Assembly (NCBI GenBank): GCA_001604405.1
Contig: LVBL01000003.1
Coordinates: 1-64,000, forward strand
Direction of reading: 5' to 3'
DNA: 64,000 nucleotides
From: Spirochaetales bacterium Spiro_10
Lineage (GTDB): Bacteria > Spirochaetota > Spirochaetia > Treponematales > Treponemataceae
The notes below the pieces were generated by a model. That model saw only the letters and a program-made list of their open reading frames with translations, was not told where the DNA came from and did not search any database. The position numbers were made by a program, and so were the translations under genes. Below are positions 27,272 through 36,016 of the stretch, in pieces. How positions within the stretch are numbered: the first letter of the stretch is position 1; every line of letters begins with the position of its first letter.

Positions 27272-27811
27272 ATGGACGATCAGGACGACATTAACCTTGA
27301 AGGCGGAGAGGGCCCCGCGGGAGACAGCGGCGGCAAAAAGGGAATCGGACTCCTGCCCCAGTTGCTCAAGTGGGTGGCCATCGTTCTCGGCGCCCTCATT
27401 TTCATCATCACCGTGGTTGTCGTTACCGTGAATATCATGGGGGGAACGGGCGAGAACAAGACCGCCGTGCCCCTTTCCGAGGAATACACCGGGTTGCGCG
27501 AGGTCCTTCAGTGGTACCAGGCGGTCGGCTCGATCCGGACGAAGACCGCGGACCAGATCCCCGCGTCGGTGGTCGTCGAGGTGGCCCTCGGCTACACGTT
27601 CGAGGACAAGGCGACACCCGCCGAGCTTTCGTCGCGTCTCGTCGAGCTCAAGGATTTTCTCAGGAAGTATTTCACGCGCAAAACGGCCGCCGAACTCAGG
27701 AACGAGGACAAGATCAAGATCGAGATCCGCAACGCAATAAACGACAACATCCTCTCCAAGACGAAGATCAAGGATGTCCGTTTCACCCAGTATGACATAG
27801 TGGAACAATAA
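27272..27811 (+). CDS. fliL: Flagellar basal body-associated protein FliL
   Basis: The 179-residue protein has a short acidic cytoplasmic tail, one membrane helix (about 31-53, LKWVAIVLGALIFIITVVVV) and a periplasmic stomatin-like domain. That domain contains YTFEDKATPAELSSRLVELK and ends IKDVRFTQYDIVEQ. FliL surrounds and activates the stator; in Borrelia it helps recruit it and orient the periplasmic flagellum. It starts 38 bases after motB, the largest gap since flbD, where a promoter is possible. Confidence 0.92.
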   Translation: MDDQDDINLEGGEGPAGDSGGKKGIGLLPQLLKWVAIVLGALIFIITVVVVTVNIMGGTGENKTAVPLSEEYTGLREVLQWYQAVGSIRTKTADQIPASVVVEVALGYTFEDKATPAELSSRLVELKDFLRKYFTRKTAAELRNEDKIKIEIRNAINDNILSKTKIKDVRFTQYDIVEQ

Positions 27812-27818
27812 GGGCGCC

Positions 27819-28853
27819 ATGACCGAAGTTCTTTCGCAGGACGAGATAGACCAGCTACTCACCGCAATCAGCGCGGGCGACACCGACACCGAGGATTTCA
27901 GGCCGGTCAACGACACGCGCAAGATCAAGATCTACGACTTCAAGAGGCCCGACAAGTTCTCGAAGGAACAGATTCGAACCGTTTCCATCATGCACGAAAC
28001 CTTCGCCCGTCTCACGACCACCGCGCTTTCGGCCCAGCTTCGGAGCATGGCGCACGTTCACGTCGCCTCGGTAGACCAGCTCACGTACGAGGAATTCATC
28101 CGGTCGATCCCCACGCCCACGACGCTTGCCGTCATAAACATGGATCCCCTCAAGGGAAACGCGATCCTGGAGATCGACCCGTCGGTGACCTTTTCGATCA
28201 TCGACCGCCTGTTCGGCGGCACCGGGCAGGGAACGAAGGTCCAGCGCGACCTGACGGACATCGAACAGTCGGTCATGGAGGGCATCATCGTCCGCATTCT
28301 CGCGAATATGCGCGAGGCCTGGACACAGGTTATCGACCTCAGGCCCCGGCTCGGGCAAATCGAGACCAATCCCCAGTTCGCGCAGATCGTCCCGCCCTCG
28401 GAAATGGTCGTGCTCGTGACTCTCGAGACGAAGGTCGGCGAGGAAGAGGGGATGATGAACTTCTGCATCCCGTATATCACGATCGAGCCGATCATATCGA
28501 AGCTTTCGAGCCAATTCTGGTTTTCTTCCGTCCGCAGGAGCTCCACGACGCAGTACATGGGCGTGCTGAAGGAAAAACTCTCCTCGGTCGACATGGACGT
28601 CGTGGCGGAGATCGGCACCATCAACCTTCCCGTCAGGGACGTGCTCAACCTGCGGGTAGGGGACGTCGTCCGGCTTTCCAACGTGCGGGTCGGCGATCCC
28701 TTCACGCTCAGCGTCGGCAGCAAGAAGAAATTCCTCTGCCAGGCGGGCGTTATCGGGAAAAAAGTGGCGGTTCAGGTACTCAAGAAGCTCGCCGACATTG
28801 AACAGGAAGAATTCGAAGAACTTTCGGTAGAAGGAGATGAAGCGTATGAGTGA
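27819..28853 (+). CDS. fliM: Flagellar motor switch protein FliM
   Basis: The 344-residue protein has the N-terminal CheY-P binding peptide LSQDEIDQLL and the central CheC-like domain (IDRLFGGTGQGTK). A C-terminal SpoA domain contains LPVRDVLNLRVGDVVRL. It forms the C-ring with FliG and FliY and sets the direction of rotation. Its last 8 bases overlap the fliY start region, so translation is coupled. Confidence 0.97.
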   Translation: MTEVLSQDEIDQLLTAISAGDTDTEDFRPVNDTRKIKIYDFKRPDKFSKEQIRTVSIMHETFARLTTTALSAQLRSMAHVHVASVDQLTYEEFIRSIPTPTTLAVINMDPLKGNAILEIDPSVTFSIIDRLFGGTGQGTKVQRDLTDIEQSVMEGIIVRILANMREAWTQVIDLRPRLGQIETNPQFAQIVPPSEMVVLVTLETKVGEEEGMMNFCIPYITIEPIISKLSSQFWFSSVRRSSTTQYMGVLKEKLSSVDMDVVAEIGTINLPVRDVLNLRVGDVVRLSNVRVGDPFTLSVGSKKKFLCQAGVIGKKVAVQVLKKLADIEQEEFEELSVEGDEAYE

Positions 28854-30039
28854 CGGATCCATATCCCAGGACGAGATTGACGCCCTCTTGGCGGGTGTCG
28901 ACATGGGGGGGATGGGTGCCGCTTCCGCAGCTCCAACCGCCCAGATGAACGACGGGCAGATCGCCGCGTTGCAGAAATTCGTCGCCGATTGCGTCCCGGC
29001 GCTCAAGTCGAATCTCGAGTCCATGACCGGCAAGACGATAGACTTCGGGATGCCGACCATAGAGACGATGAAGCGCGACTCCTTCCTCCGGAAGATACCC
29101 GAGATGGTCGTCGGTTGCGTCATCGATTTCTCCGAGGGCCTTTCGGGCGACCACCTGTTCGTCCTTGCCCCCGAATTCGCGCAGAAGGTCGTGAGCCTCG
29201 TCAATCACGAACAGAACGCCGAACTCGACGAAATGTCTCTTTCGGTTATCAGCGAGACCATCTCACAGCACGTCGGGATCGAGCTTACCGCGCTTGACAA
29301 GGCCGGCCTCAAGGGCGTCGCGAACAATCCCGCCGAATCGGTTCACGTTCCGAAGGCGATGGTACGCTTCCCGCAGCAGGATTTCGCGGTATTCACGTAT
29401 CCGATAAACATCGACGACGGCGCCTATTCCCTCTGGGAGATAGTGCCCTCGCCGGCGGCGACCGCGATCGCGCGCGCCTACGGGGCCCAGGACGCGTCCT
29501 CAAAGGGCGACGTCATGGGCGCGATGTCCTCGTCGGGCGGAATGGGCATGGACGCGATGCAGCAGGCGCAGGCCGGCATGGGATCCATGAATATGGGCTC
29601 GATGGGCATGGGCGGCGCGATGGGCACAATGGGCATGCAGGGAATGGGCATGCCGGGCATGGGAGGCATGAGTATGGGCGGTATGCCGAACATGGGTATG
29701 CAGGGACAGATCATGGGCATGAACCCGAACGTACAGTCCGTGCAGTTTCCCAATCTGCAGATGAACAACCTCGGCGTGGAGCAGGGCAATATCGGCCTGA
29801 TCATGGACGTGTACATGGAAATGACCGTCGAGCTCGGCCGCACGCGAAAGGTGATCAAGGAAATACTCGGGATGGGCGAGGGTACCATCATCGAGCTCGA
29901 CAAGCTCGCCGGCGAGCCGGTCGACATACTCGTGAACCACAAACCGATCGCCAAGGGTGAAGTCGTCGTTATCGACGAAAACTTCGGCGTTCGCGTCACG
30001 GAAATCCTTTCTCCGATAGAGCGGGTGTCCGAGATGTAA
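28846..30039 (+). CDS. fliY: Flagellar motor switch protein FliY with Met/Gly-rich linker
   Basis: The 397-residue protein begins MSDGSISQDEIDALL, a CheY-binding-like peptide. A CheC-like domain (about 40-205), an unusual Met/Gly linker (about 224-294) and a C-terminal SpoA/FliN domain (VYMEMTVELGRTRKVIKEIL onward) follow. In the middle domain the phosphatase motif ExxN seen in CheC/B. subtilis FliY reads ETIS, so CheY-P phosphatase activity may be absent. The ATG at 28846 lies 9 bases after AAGGAG; a closer ATG at 28837 abuts it and is less likely. It overlaps fliM by 8 bases. Confidence 0.93.
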   Translation: MSDGSISQDEIDALLAGVDMGGMGAASAAPTAQMNDGQIAALQKFVADCVPALKSNLESMTGKTIDFGMPTIETMKRDSFLRKIPEMVVGCVIDFSEGLSGDHLFVLAPEFAQKVVSLVNHEQNAELDEMSLSVISETISQHVGIELTALDKAGLKGVANNPAESVHVPKAMVRFPQQDFAVFTYPINIDDGAYSLWEIVPSPAATAIARAYGAQDASSKGDVMGAMSSSGGMGMDAMQQAQAGMGSMNMGSMGMGGAMGTMGMQGMGMPGMGGMSMGGMPNMGMQGQIMGMNPNVQSVQFPNLQMNNLGVEQGNIGLIMDVYMEMTVELGRTRKVIKEILGMGEGTIIELDKLAGEPVDILVNHKPIAKGEVVVIDENFGVRVTEILSPIERVSEM

Positions 30040-30067
30040 CGGTTTTTTTTTGGGGTGGGAGGGAAAC

Positions 30068-30820
30068 ATGACGACGCGCGTATTCCGCACCGGACCGGGG
30101 CCATTTGCTGGTTTCCTGTTCGCGTGCGTTCTTTGTTTTGGGCTGCATTCTCAGGCCGCCGGAGGCCCCGCCTCCGCATCGGGCGGTGATGCCGCGGGTC
30201 CGGCGGCTTCGGGCGAGGAATCGGCCGTACTGCTGGACGCGGGCGGGGATGCCGTCCGTCTTGACGACGCGGCCGAGGTCCCGACCGTTTTTCTGCTCCT
30301 GCGCGTCGTTCTCGTGCTTGCCCTGGTGTGCGCGGGCATCTACGGGGTAATCTGGCTCCTGAAGAAAACCTCTCGCGCCAATGCCGCCCGGGATCCCTAT
30401 CTCCGGTCGCTCGCGCAACTTCCCCTCTCCCAGAACGCCTCCGCCCGGGTCGTGTCGGTCGGCTCGCAGGCCTTCCTCGTGGGCGTCACCGACCATTCGG
30501 TTTCCCTTATAGCGGAGATTACCGACAGGGAGCTCGTTGACGCGATGAATCTCGAGGCGGAGCGGACGGCGGGAGAGCCTGTCGGCCCGTTCGAGGGCGT
30601 TCTCGCGCGGTTCTTGCCGGGTTTTGGCCAGTCAGGTGCCGGCGGCAGGGCGACGTCCGCGACGTCCCCCGGCGGTCGGGCTTCCCCGGCGGCGGGCGGG
30701 GCGGACGCGACGGGCGCCGATTCGGCGGCCTCCATCACGGCCGATTTCATCAAGCGCCAGCGCGAGAGGATCGCCAACGCGCGCGCGGGCGGCGAACCGC
30801 CGAACGGGGGCGCCGAATGA
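30068..30820 (+). CDS. fliO: Flagellar biosynthesis protein FliO (FliZ of older spirochaete names)
   Basis: The 250-residue protein has a signal peptide (cleaved near SQAA), an Ala/Gly/Asp-rich periplasmic segment, one membrane helix (about 78-102) and a FliO domain containing LAQLPLSQNASARVVSVG. A Gly/Ala-rich tail and a basic C-terminal helix follow. FliO stabilises FliP during assembly of the export gate. The ATG at 30068 follows GGGAGGGAAAC; upstream is a run of nine T residues after the fliY stop. Its stop overlaps the fliP ATG (ATGA). Confidence 0.88.
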   Translation: MTTRVFRTGPGPFAGFLFACVLCFGLHSQAAGGPASASGGDAAGPAASGEESAVLLDAGGDAVRLDDAAEVPTVFLLLRVVLVLALVCAGIYGVIWLLKKTSRANAARDPYLRSLAQLPLSQNASARVVSVGSQAFLVGVTDHSVSLIAEITDRELVDAMNLEAERTAGEPVGPFEGVLARFLPGFGQSGAGGRATSATSPGGRASPAAGGADATGADSAASITADFIKRQRERIANARAGGEPPNGGAE

Positions 30821-31671
30821 GCGGAATACGCCGGCAACGCGCCGCTTTCAACGCAGTCTTCGTCTTCCTCGTCGTTCTCATGTTCGCCCTGCCCGTGACG
30901 GCCGCGGCTCAGCAGGCCGCGGGCTCGCAGGGCTTCCCGCAGGGAGCGGCGCGCGGGACTACCGCCCCGAACGCGCAGCGGCAGGCCACGCGGATTCCGT
31001 TCATCGACCTTCAGATCCGCGAACCGGGATCCAACCGCGAGGTGGCCTTTTCCGTCCAGCTTCTTCTCCTGCTGACGGTACTGTCGCTCGCCCCGAGCAT
31101 ACTCATACTCACGACGAGCTTTCTCCGCATATCGATCGTCCTCGATTTCATCAAGCGGGCGCTATCCCTCCAGCAGGTGCCGCCGACCCAGGTCCTGAAC
31201 GGCGTCGCCCTCTTTTTGAGCCTCTTTATCATGTGGCCCACGTATACGCAGGTGTACGACAGGGCCTTCAAGCCGCTCGCCGACGGCCAGCTCGATATCC
31301 CCGGCGCCTACGCCGAGGCGGAAAAGCCGATACGCATGTTCATGTACCGCCAGATGTCGAACGACACCTCCACCATCGCGATGTTCATGTCCATGGGCAA
31401 GATGGAAAAGCCTCGCACGCTCGCGGACGTTCCCACGCGCGTGCTCGTTCCCGCCTACATCCTGCACGAACTGACGGTCGCCTTCAAAATCGGCATCCTG
31501 CTGTATATCCCGTTCATCATCGTCGACATGGTGGTCGCGAGCGTGCTCATGTCCATGGGCATGATCATGCTGCCGCCGGTACAGATATCGATGCCTTTCA
31601 AGCTCATTCTGTTCATATTGGTCGACGGCTGGGGCCTCCTTACCCGGCAACTCTTCAACTCGTTCCTGTAA
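30817..31671 (+). CDS. fliP: Flagellar export gate protein FliP
   Basis: The 284-residue protein has a signal peptide, a periplasmic linker and the FliP core with SILILTTSFLRISIVLDFIK, GVALFLSLFIMWPTY and a C-terminal LVDGWGLLTRQLFNSF. Five copies form the core of the type III export channel in the inner membrane. It follows fliO with a 4-base overlap and precedes fliQ by 16 bases. Confidence 0.97.
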   Translation: MSGIRRQRAAFNAVFVFLVVLMFALPVTAAAQQAAGSQGFPQGAARGTTAPNAQRQATRIPFIDLQIREPGSNREVAFSVQLLLLLTVLSLAPSILILTTSFLRISIVLDFIKRALSLQQVPPTQVLNGVALFLSLFIMWPTYTQVYDRAFKPLADGQLDIPGAYAEAEKPIRMFMYRQMSNDTSTIAMFMSMGKMEKPRTLADVPTRVLVPAYILHELTVAFKIGILLYIPFIIVDMVVASVLMSMGMIMLPPVQISMPFKLILFILVDGWGLLTRQLFNSFL

Positions 31672-31687
31672 AAGGGGGTAACGCGCC

Positions 31688-31957
31688 ATGACGCTCGGTT
31701 CCGTAATCAGCCTGATGCGCGGCGGGGTATTCGAGATACTGCTGCTCGCATCTCCGATACTCCTTTCCGCCCTCGTCGTCGGTCTCGTCGTCGCCATCTT
31801 CCAGGCCACGACCTCCATCCAGGAACAGACGCTCACCTTCGTGCCGAAGATCATGACGATTCTCGGCATGCTCGCGCTTCTCGGCGGATGGATGTTCGCC
31901 TCGTTGCGCGACTACACGATCCGGCTTTTCGAGATGATCCCGCAGATGGTTCGGTAG
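31688..31957 (+). CDS. fliQ: Flagellar export gate protein FliQ
   Basis: The 89-residue protein has the two-helix hairpin of the family (LLLASPILLSALVVGLVVAI, then MLALLGGWMFASL) separated by the conserved ATTSIQEQTLTFVPK. It is part of the FliPQR export gate. It starts after an AAAGGGGG ribosome-binding site and fliR follows after 3 bases. Confidence 0.96.
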   Translation: MTLGSVISLMRGGVFEILLLASPILLSALVVGLVVAIFQATTSIQEQTLTFVPKIMTILGMLALLGGWMFASLRDYTIRLFEMIPQMVR

Positions 31958-31960
31958 CGT

Positions 31961-32755
31961 ATGAGTCCGTTCGACGCGATGCTTCGCGACGCGCCATTCT
32001 TCTTCCTCGTCGCCGTCAGGGTGTTCGCCATGATACTGACGACGCCCCTCCTGTCCATCCAGTCCGTGCCGAGGGTCGCGAAGGTGGCGCTTGCGGGCTA
32101 TACCGCCTTTCTCGTGTACCCGGCGGTCAATTCCGCCGGGTGGCAAGTGGAAGCCTTCAGCCTTCACTACGCCCTTCTCGTGGTCGGGGAGGGGATGCTC
32201 GGGGTCATAACGGGCTTTTTCGTCAGTCTCGTCTTCTCGACCTTCAGCTCCGCGGGGCAGTTTTTCTCGTACCAGATGGGTTTCGGCGCCTCCGAGGTGT
32301 ACGACGCCCTCGCTCAGATCGAGAACCCGCTCATGGGACAGTACCTTAACCTCATCGCCATGCTCGTATTCGTGCAGATCAGGGGCTTTCAGACCCTCTT
32401 TATCGGCGGGCTGTTCCGGAGCATGCAGGCGATCAACTGCCTGAACCTCGTGTCGGCCAGGGGGAATTTCGTCGAGTTCTTCCTCACGGGCCTTTCGACC
32501 CTTTTTTTGAACGCCATGATCATAGCGCTTCCCGTCATCGGCACGCTCTTTCTCATCCACGTCGCCATGGGCCTTCTTTCCAAGGCCGCGCCGCAGATGA
32601 ACCTCCTTTCCGAGGGCTTCCCGATAACGATTATCGTGACCTTCCTTCTTCTCGTCCTGTCCCTGCCCATCATGATCAACCTCTTCATGCAGATCATGGA
32701 ACGCGGGTTTGCCGCCCTCGAGGCCCTGCTCGTCGCGGCGGGAGGTTCGCTGTGA
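31961..32755 (+). CDS. fliR: Flagellar export gate protein FliR
   Basis: The 264-residue protein has about six hydrophobic segments and family motifs including [10 protein letters not shown]-like [13 protein letters not shown] and [18 protein letters not shown]. One copy completes the FliPQR gate. The stop overlaps the flhB GTG start, as expected for stoichiometric coupling. Confidence 0.95.
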   Translation: MSPFDAMLRDAPFFFLVAVRVFAMILTTPLLSIQSVPRVAKVALAGYTAFLVYPAVNSAGWQVEAFSLHYALLVVGEGMLGVITGFFVSLVFSTFSSAGQFFSYQMGFGASEVYDALAQIENPLMGQYLNLIAMLVFVQIRGFQTLFIGGLFRSMQAINCLNLVSARGNFVEFFLTGLSTLFLNAMIIALPVIGTLFLIHVAMGLLSKAAPQMNLLSEGFPITIIVTFLLLVLSLPIMINLFMQIMERGFAALEALLVAAGGSL

Positions 32756-33912
32756 GGGGGCCGCTCTTGCCTGAGCCGCGGCCGGCCGAAGCGCTCGCCG
32801 TCGCGTTGCTCATCGACCTGCAGTGGTTCGCCGCCGAGGACGAGGGACGCACCGAGGACCCGACCGATTTCAAGCTCAGAAAGGCGCGCGAAGAGGGGCG
32901 CGTTGCGAAGAGCATGGAGCTCAACGGGGCTATCGTGCTTCTTGTCCCGGCGCTGACCGTCATCATGCTCGCGCCGGACATGATGAAAACCTTTACCGAG
33001 CTTCTCTCGTTCTACCTGACGCGGGCGACGACAGCGGACATCACGGACCCGGCCCTCGTGCGGGCCTTCTTCCGGTACTTCGTCAAGCTCGTCCTTCCGG
33101 TGACGGTCGCGGCACTCCTCGCCGGCGTCGCCTCGAACGTCTTGCAGAACGGGGGCTTCATCTTCTCGCTCAAGCCGATCGAGCCGAAGCTGAGCAAGGT
33201 CTCGCCCAACTTCGCGCGGTATTTCTCGCGCGTGCTTTTTTCCGCCGAGGGGCTCTTCAACGTCGGCAAGTCGCTCGTGAAGGTGGGCGTCATCGCCTTC
33301 GTGGCCTATCTGAGCATACGGAGCGAGCTCCCCCGCCTCGTCAACATGCTTTCGACCGGGCTCTGGCAGGCCGTCGCCTTCGTCGCCTCCATGACCGCCC
33401 GGCTTCTCCTGACCGCCGCGTTCCTCTTCCTCGCGATATCGATACCGGATTACCTGTTTCAGCGGAGGCAGTTCATGGAATCCCTCAAGATGTCGAAGCA
33501 GGAGGTCAAGGAGGAGTACAAGCAACTCGAGGGCGACCCGCTCGTCAAATCCCGGCTGAGGCAGCGCATGCGCGAGCTTTTGAGCCAGAACATGGCCGTC
33601 AATGTCCCGAAGGCCGACGTCGTGATCACGAACCCGACGCACTTCGCGTGCGCGATGCAGTGGGACCGCTCGACGATGCGCGCCCCGATGCTGACCGCGA
33701 AGGGCGCCGACCGCCTGGCCATGAGAATAAGGGAGATCGCGCGCGACAGCGGAGTGCCGATCGTCGAAAACCGCCCGCTTGCCCGGGCTCTCTATGCGGA
33801 AGTGGAAATCGGTGATATGATACCGGACGAGTACTATCAGGCGCTCGCGGTAATCCTCGCGAAGGTGTACGCGCTCGATTCCAGAAAATCCCGGGTATTG
33901 AAGGAATTGTAA
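32752..33912 (+). CDS. flhB: Flagellar export switch protein FlhB
   Basis: The 386-residue protein has an N-terminal segment with the family signature [20 protein letters not shown], four membrane helices, and a cytoplasmic domain with the NPTH autocleavage site at residues 294-297. Cleavage between N and P is the known switch from hook to filament export, controlled by FliK. The start is GTG within the fliR stop. The first 25 residues before the signature are longer than usual, and an internal start cannot be excluded. Confidence 0.96.
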   Translation: MRGPLLPEPRPAEALAVALLIDLQWFAAEDEGRTEDPTDFKLRKAREEGRVAKSMELNGAIVLLVPALTVIMLAPDMMKTFTELLSFYLTRATTADITDPALVRAFFRYFVKLVLPVTVAALLAGVASNVLQNGGFIFSLKPIEPKLSKVSPNFARYFSRVLFSAEGLFNVGKSLVKVGVIAFVAYLSIRSELPRLVNMLSTGLWQAVAFVASMTARLLLTAAFLFLAISIPDYLFQRRQFMESLKMSKQEVKEEYKQLEGDPLVKSRLRQRMRELLSQNMAVNVPKADVVITNPTHFACAMQWDRSTMRAPMLTAKGADRLAMRIREIARDSGVPIVENRPLARALYAEVEIGDMIPDEYYQALAVILAKVYALDSRKSRVLKEL

Positions 33913-33921
33913 AAAAAACAC

Positions 33922-36000
33922 ATGGCTGACAAGGCTGCATCGATACAGAAAAGCGACCTCTTCGTGGCGATGGGCGCGATTACCGTCGTCCTCATGCTCA
34001 TCATACCCCTGCCGACGGTTCTGCTCGACCTCCTGATGGCCGTGAACCTCGTGCTCAACCTGCTCATCCTGCTCATCGTGCTGTATACGCGGCGCGCCAT
34101 AGATTTCTCGGTATTCCCGACCCTGTTGCTCGTCAGCACGGTCTTCGGCCTCGGGCTCAACGTCTCCTCGACGCGGCTCATCCTCTCCCTGGGGATGAAG
34201 TTCAACGGAAAGATGGTCAAGGCCTTCAGCACCTTCGTCATCGGCACGTCGGGAACCGAAGGGCTCGTCATCGGCTTCGTTATCTTCATCATCCTCATCG
34301 CCGTGCAGGCCTTCGTCATCACGAAGGGCTCTACGCGCGTCGCCGAGGTCGCGGCCCGGTTCACGCTCGACGCCATGCCCACGAAAAACATGGCGATCGA
34401 GGCGGAGTACAACTCGGGGGCCATCACCGAGGAAGAGGCCCGGGCCCGGAAGACCGAGGTCCAGAAAGAGGCTGATTTCTACGGGGCGATGGACGGAGCG
34501 AGCAAATTCGTCTCGGGAAACGTCAAGATCGGCATATTCATCACCGTGATCAACCTCGTTGCGGGACTCATATTCGGGATGCTCTTCCGGAACGAGCCGT
34601 TCGCCAAGGCGATCCAGACCTACGCCTCGCTGACCATCGGCGACGGCCTCCTGTCGCAGCTCCCGTCCCTGTTCGTGTCGGTTGCCACCGGCCTTATCGT
34701 CACCCGCGCCGTGTCCGACGGAACCTTCGGGTCGGACATCAAGACGCAGTTCTCCAGGAACGCGTGGGTATATTACGTGGGCGCGGGGACGCTCGCCGTC
34801 ATCGCCTTCCTGCCGGGTTTCCCCTGGTACGTCCTGCTTCCGCTCGCCGCCGCCCTCGCCTGGGTAGGATACCGGCTGAGAAAGGCCGAGGCCTCGACCT
34901 TCAAGAAGACGCTCGCGCGCGAGGAGGAAAAGGAACGGCAGAAAACGGGGGAGAATCCCGCCGACGTCAGCCCCGTCGTCCCGCTCGACCCGCTTTCCCT
35001 CGAGCTCGGCTACGGCCTCATTCCCCTCGTCGACAAGGACAAGGGGGCCGAGCTTCTCGAGCGCGTGACCAGGATCCGGCGCGAATCGGCCCTCGATCTC
35101 GGCCTCGTCGTTCCCCGCATCCGCATAATCGACAATATGCGCCTCGAGCCGAGCGAGTACTGCTTCAAGATCAAGGGCGTCGAGGTCGCGCGCGGGCGCA
35201 TCCGCATGGGCTGGTACCTCGGCATCAACCCCGGGGGCGTGTCCGAGGACCTGCCCGGGGAAAAAACCGTCGACCCGACGTTCGGCCTGCCGGCCATATG
35301 GATTTCCGAGGAGAACCGCGAGCGCGCCGAACGGGCGGGCTACACGGTCGTCGACCCTCCCTCGATCATCGCGACCCATCTGACCGAGATCATCAAGCGC
35401 CATGCCTCCGAGATTCTGGGCCGGCAGGAGGTGCAGTCCATCATCGACGCCATCAGGAAGGACTATCCCGCGGTCGTCGACGAGGTCACGAAATCCTGCT
35501 CCGTCGGCGAGATGCAAAAGGTCCTGCAGGGACTCCTTCGGGAGCAGGTCTCGATCCGCAACATGGTCGTGATCCTGGAAACCCTCGCCGACTACCGTCC
35601 CGTGACCAAGGACCCGACCGTGCTCGTCGAGAAGGTCCGTCAGTCGCTCGCACGCCAGATCTGCCTGCAGTACGTCGACGACGCGATGACCTTGCACGTA
35701 TTGACGGTTGAACCGTCGCTCGTGCAGAAAATCGTGGAAAGCCGCGTCGATACCGTCAACGGACCCGTCGCCGCCCTGGAGCCCGCGGTCATGCGCGGCT
35801 GGATCCGCGCGATGACGCAGTCGGTCAACTCCGTACAGCAGTCGGGTTTCCTGCCCATCGTGCTGTGCCCGGAGGAGGCTCGCATCCTGATAAAATCGTC
35901 CACGGAGCGGGAGATACCGGATCTCGTCGTCCTGTCCGTCCCGGAAATCGGAAACGACATCAAGGTAGAGGCGATCGGCGAAATCAGGATGGAACAATGA
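33922..36000 (+). CDS. flhA: Flagellar export protein FlhA
   Basis: The 692-residue protein has eight membrane helices (about residues 14-320). They include the conserved FHIPEP-like cytoplasmic loop with DAMPTKNMAIEAEYNSG, which binds the proton channel region. A large cytoplasmic domain containing GYTVVDPPSIIATHLTEIIK and the RQEVQ segment follows. It forms the nonameric export ring. The start lies after AAGGAATTGTAAAAAAAACAC, with a distant ribosome-binding site, suggesting modest initiation. Confidence 0.97.
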   Translation: MADKAASIQKSDLFVAMGAITVVLMLIIPLPTVLLDLLMAVNLVLNLLILLIVLYTRRAIDFSVFPTLLLVSTVFGLGLNVSSTRLILSLGMKFNGKMVKAFSTFVIGTSGTEGLVIGFVIFIILIAVQAFVITKGSTRVAEVAARFTLDAMPTKNMAIEAEYNSGAITEEEARARKTEVQKEADFYGAMDGASKFVSGNVKIGIFITVINLVAGLIFGMLFRNEPFAKAIQTYASLTIGDGLLSQLPSLFVSVATGLIVTRAVSDGTFGSDIKTQFSRNAWVYYVGAGTLAVIAFLPGFPWYVLLPLAAALAWVGYRLRKAEASTFKKTLAREEEKERQKTGENPADVSPVVPLDPLSLELGYGLIPLVDKDKGAELLERVTRIRRESALDLGLVVPRIRIIDNMRLEPSEYCFKIKGVEVARGRIRMGWYLGINPGGVSEDLPGEKTVDPTFGLPAIWISEENRERAERAGYTVVDPPSIIATHLTEIIKRHASEILGRQEVQSIIDAIRKDYPAVVDEVTKSCSVGEMQKVLQGLLREQVSIRNMVVILETLADYRPVTKDPTVLVEKVRQSLARQICLQYVDDAMTLHVLTVEPSLVQKIVESRVDTVNGPVAALEPAVMRGWIRAMTQSVNSVQQSGFLPIVLCPEEARILIKSSTEREIPDLVVLSVPEIGNDIKVEAIGEIRMEQ

Positions 36001-36016
36001 GGAAGGGGCGGGTACG

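Noticed and set aside
30040-30058. The T run after fliY as a terminator
   Set aside because: No stem precedes it, and the next gene belongs to the same conserved operon with a good ribosome-binding site.
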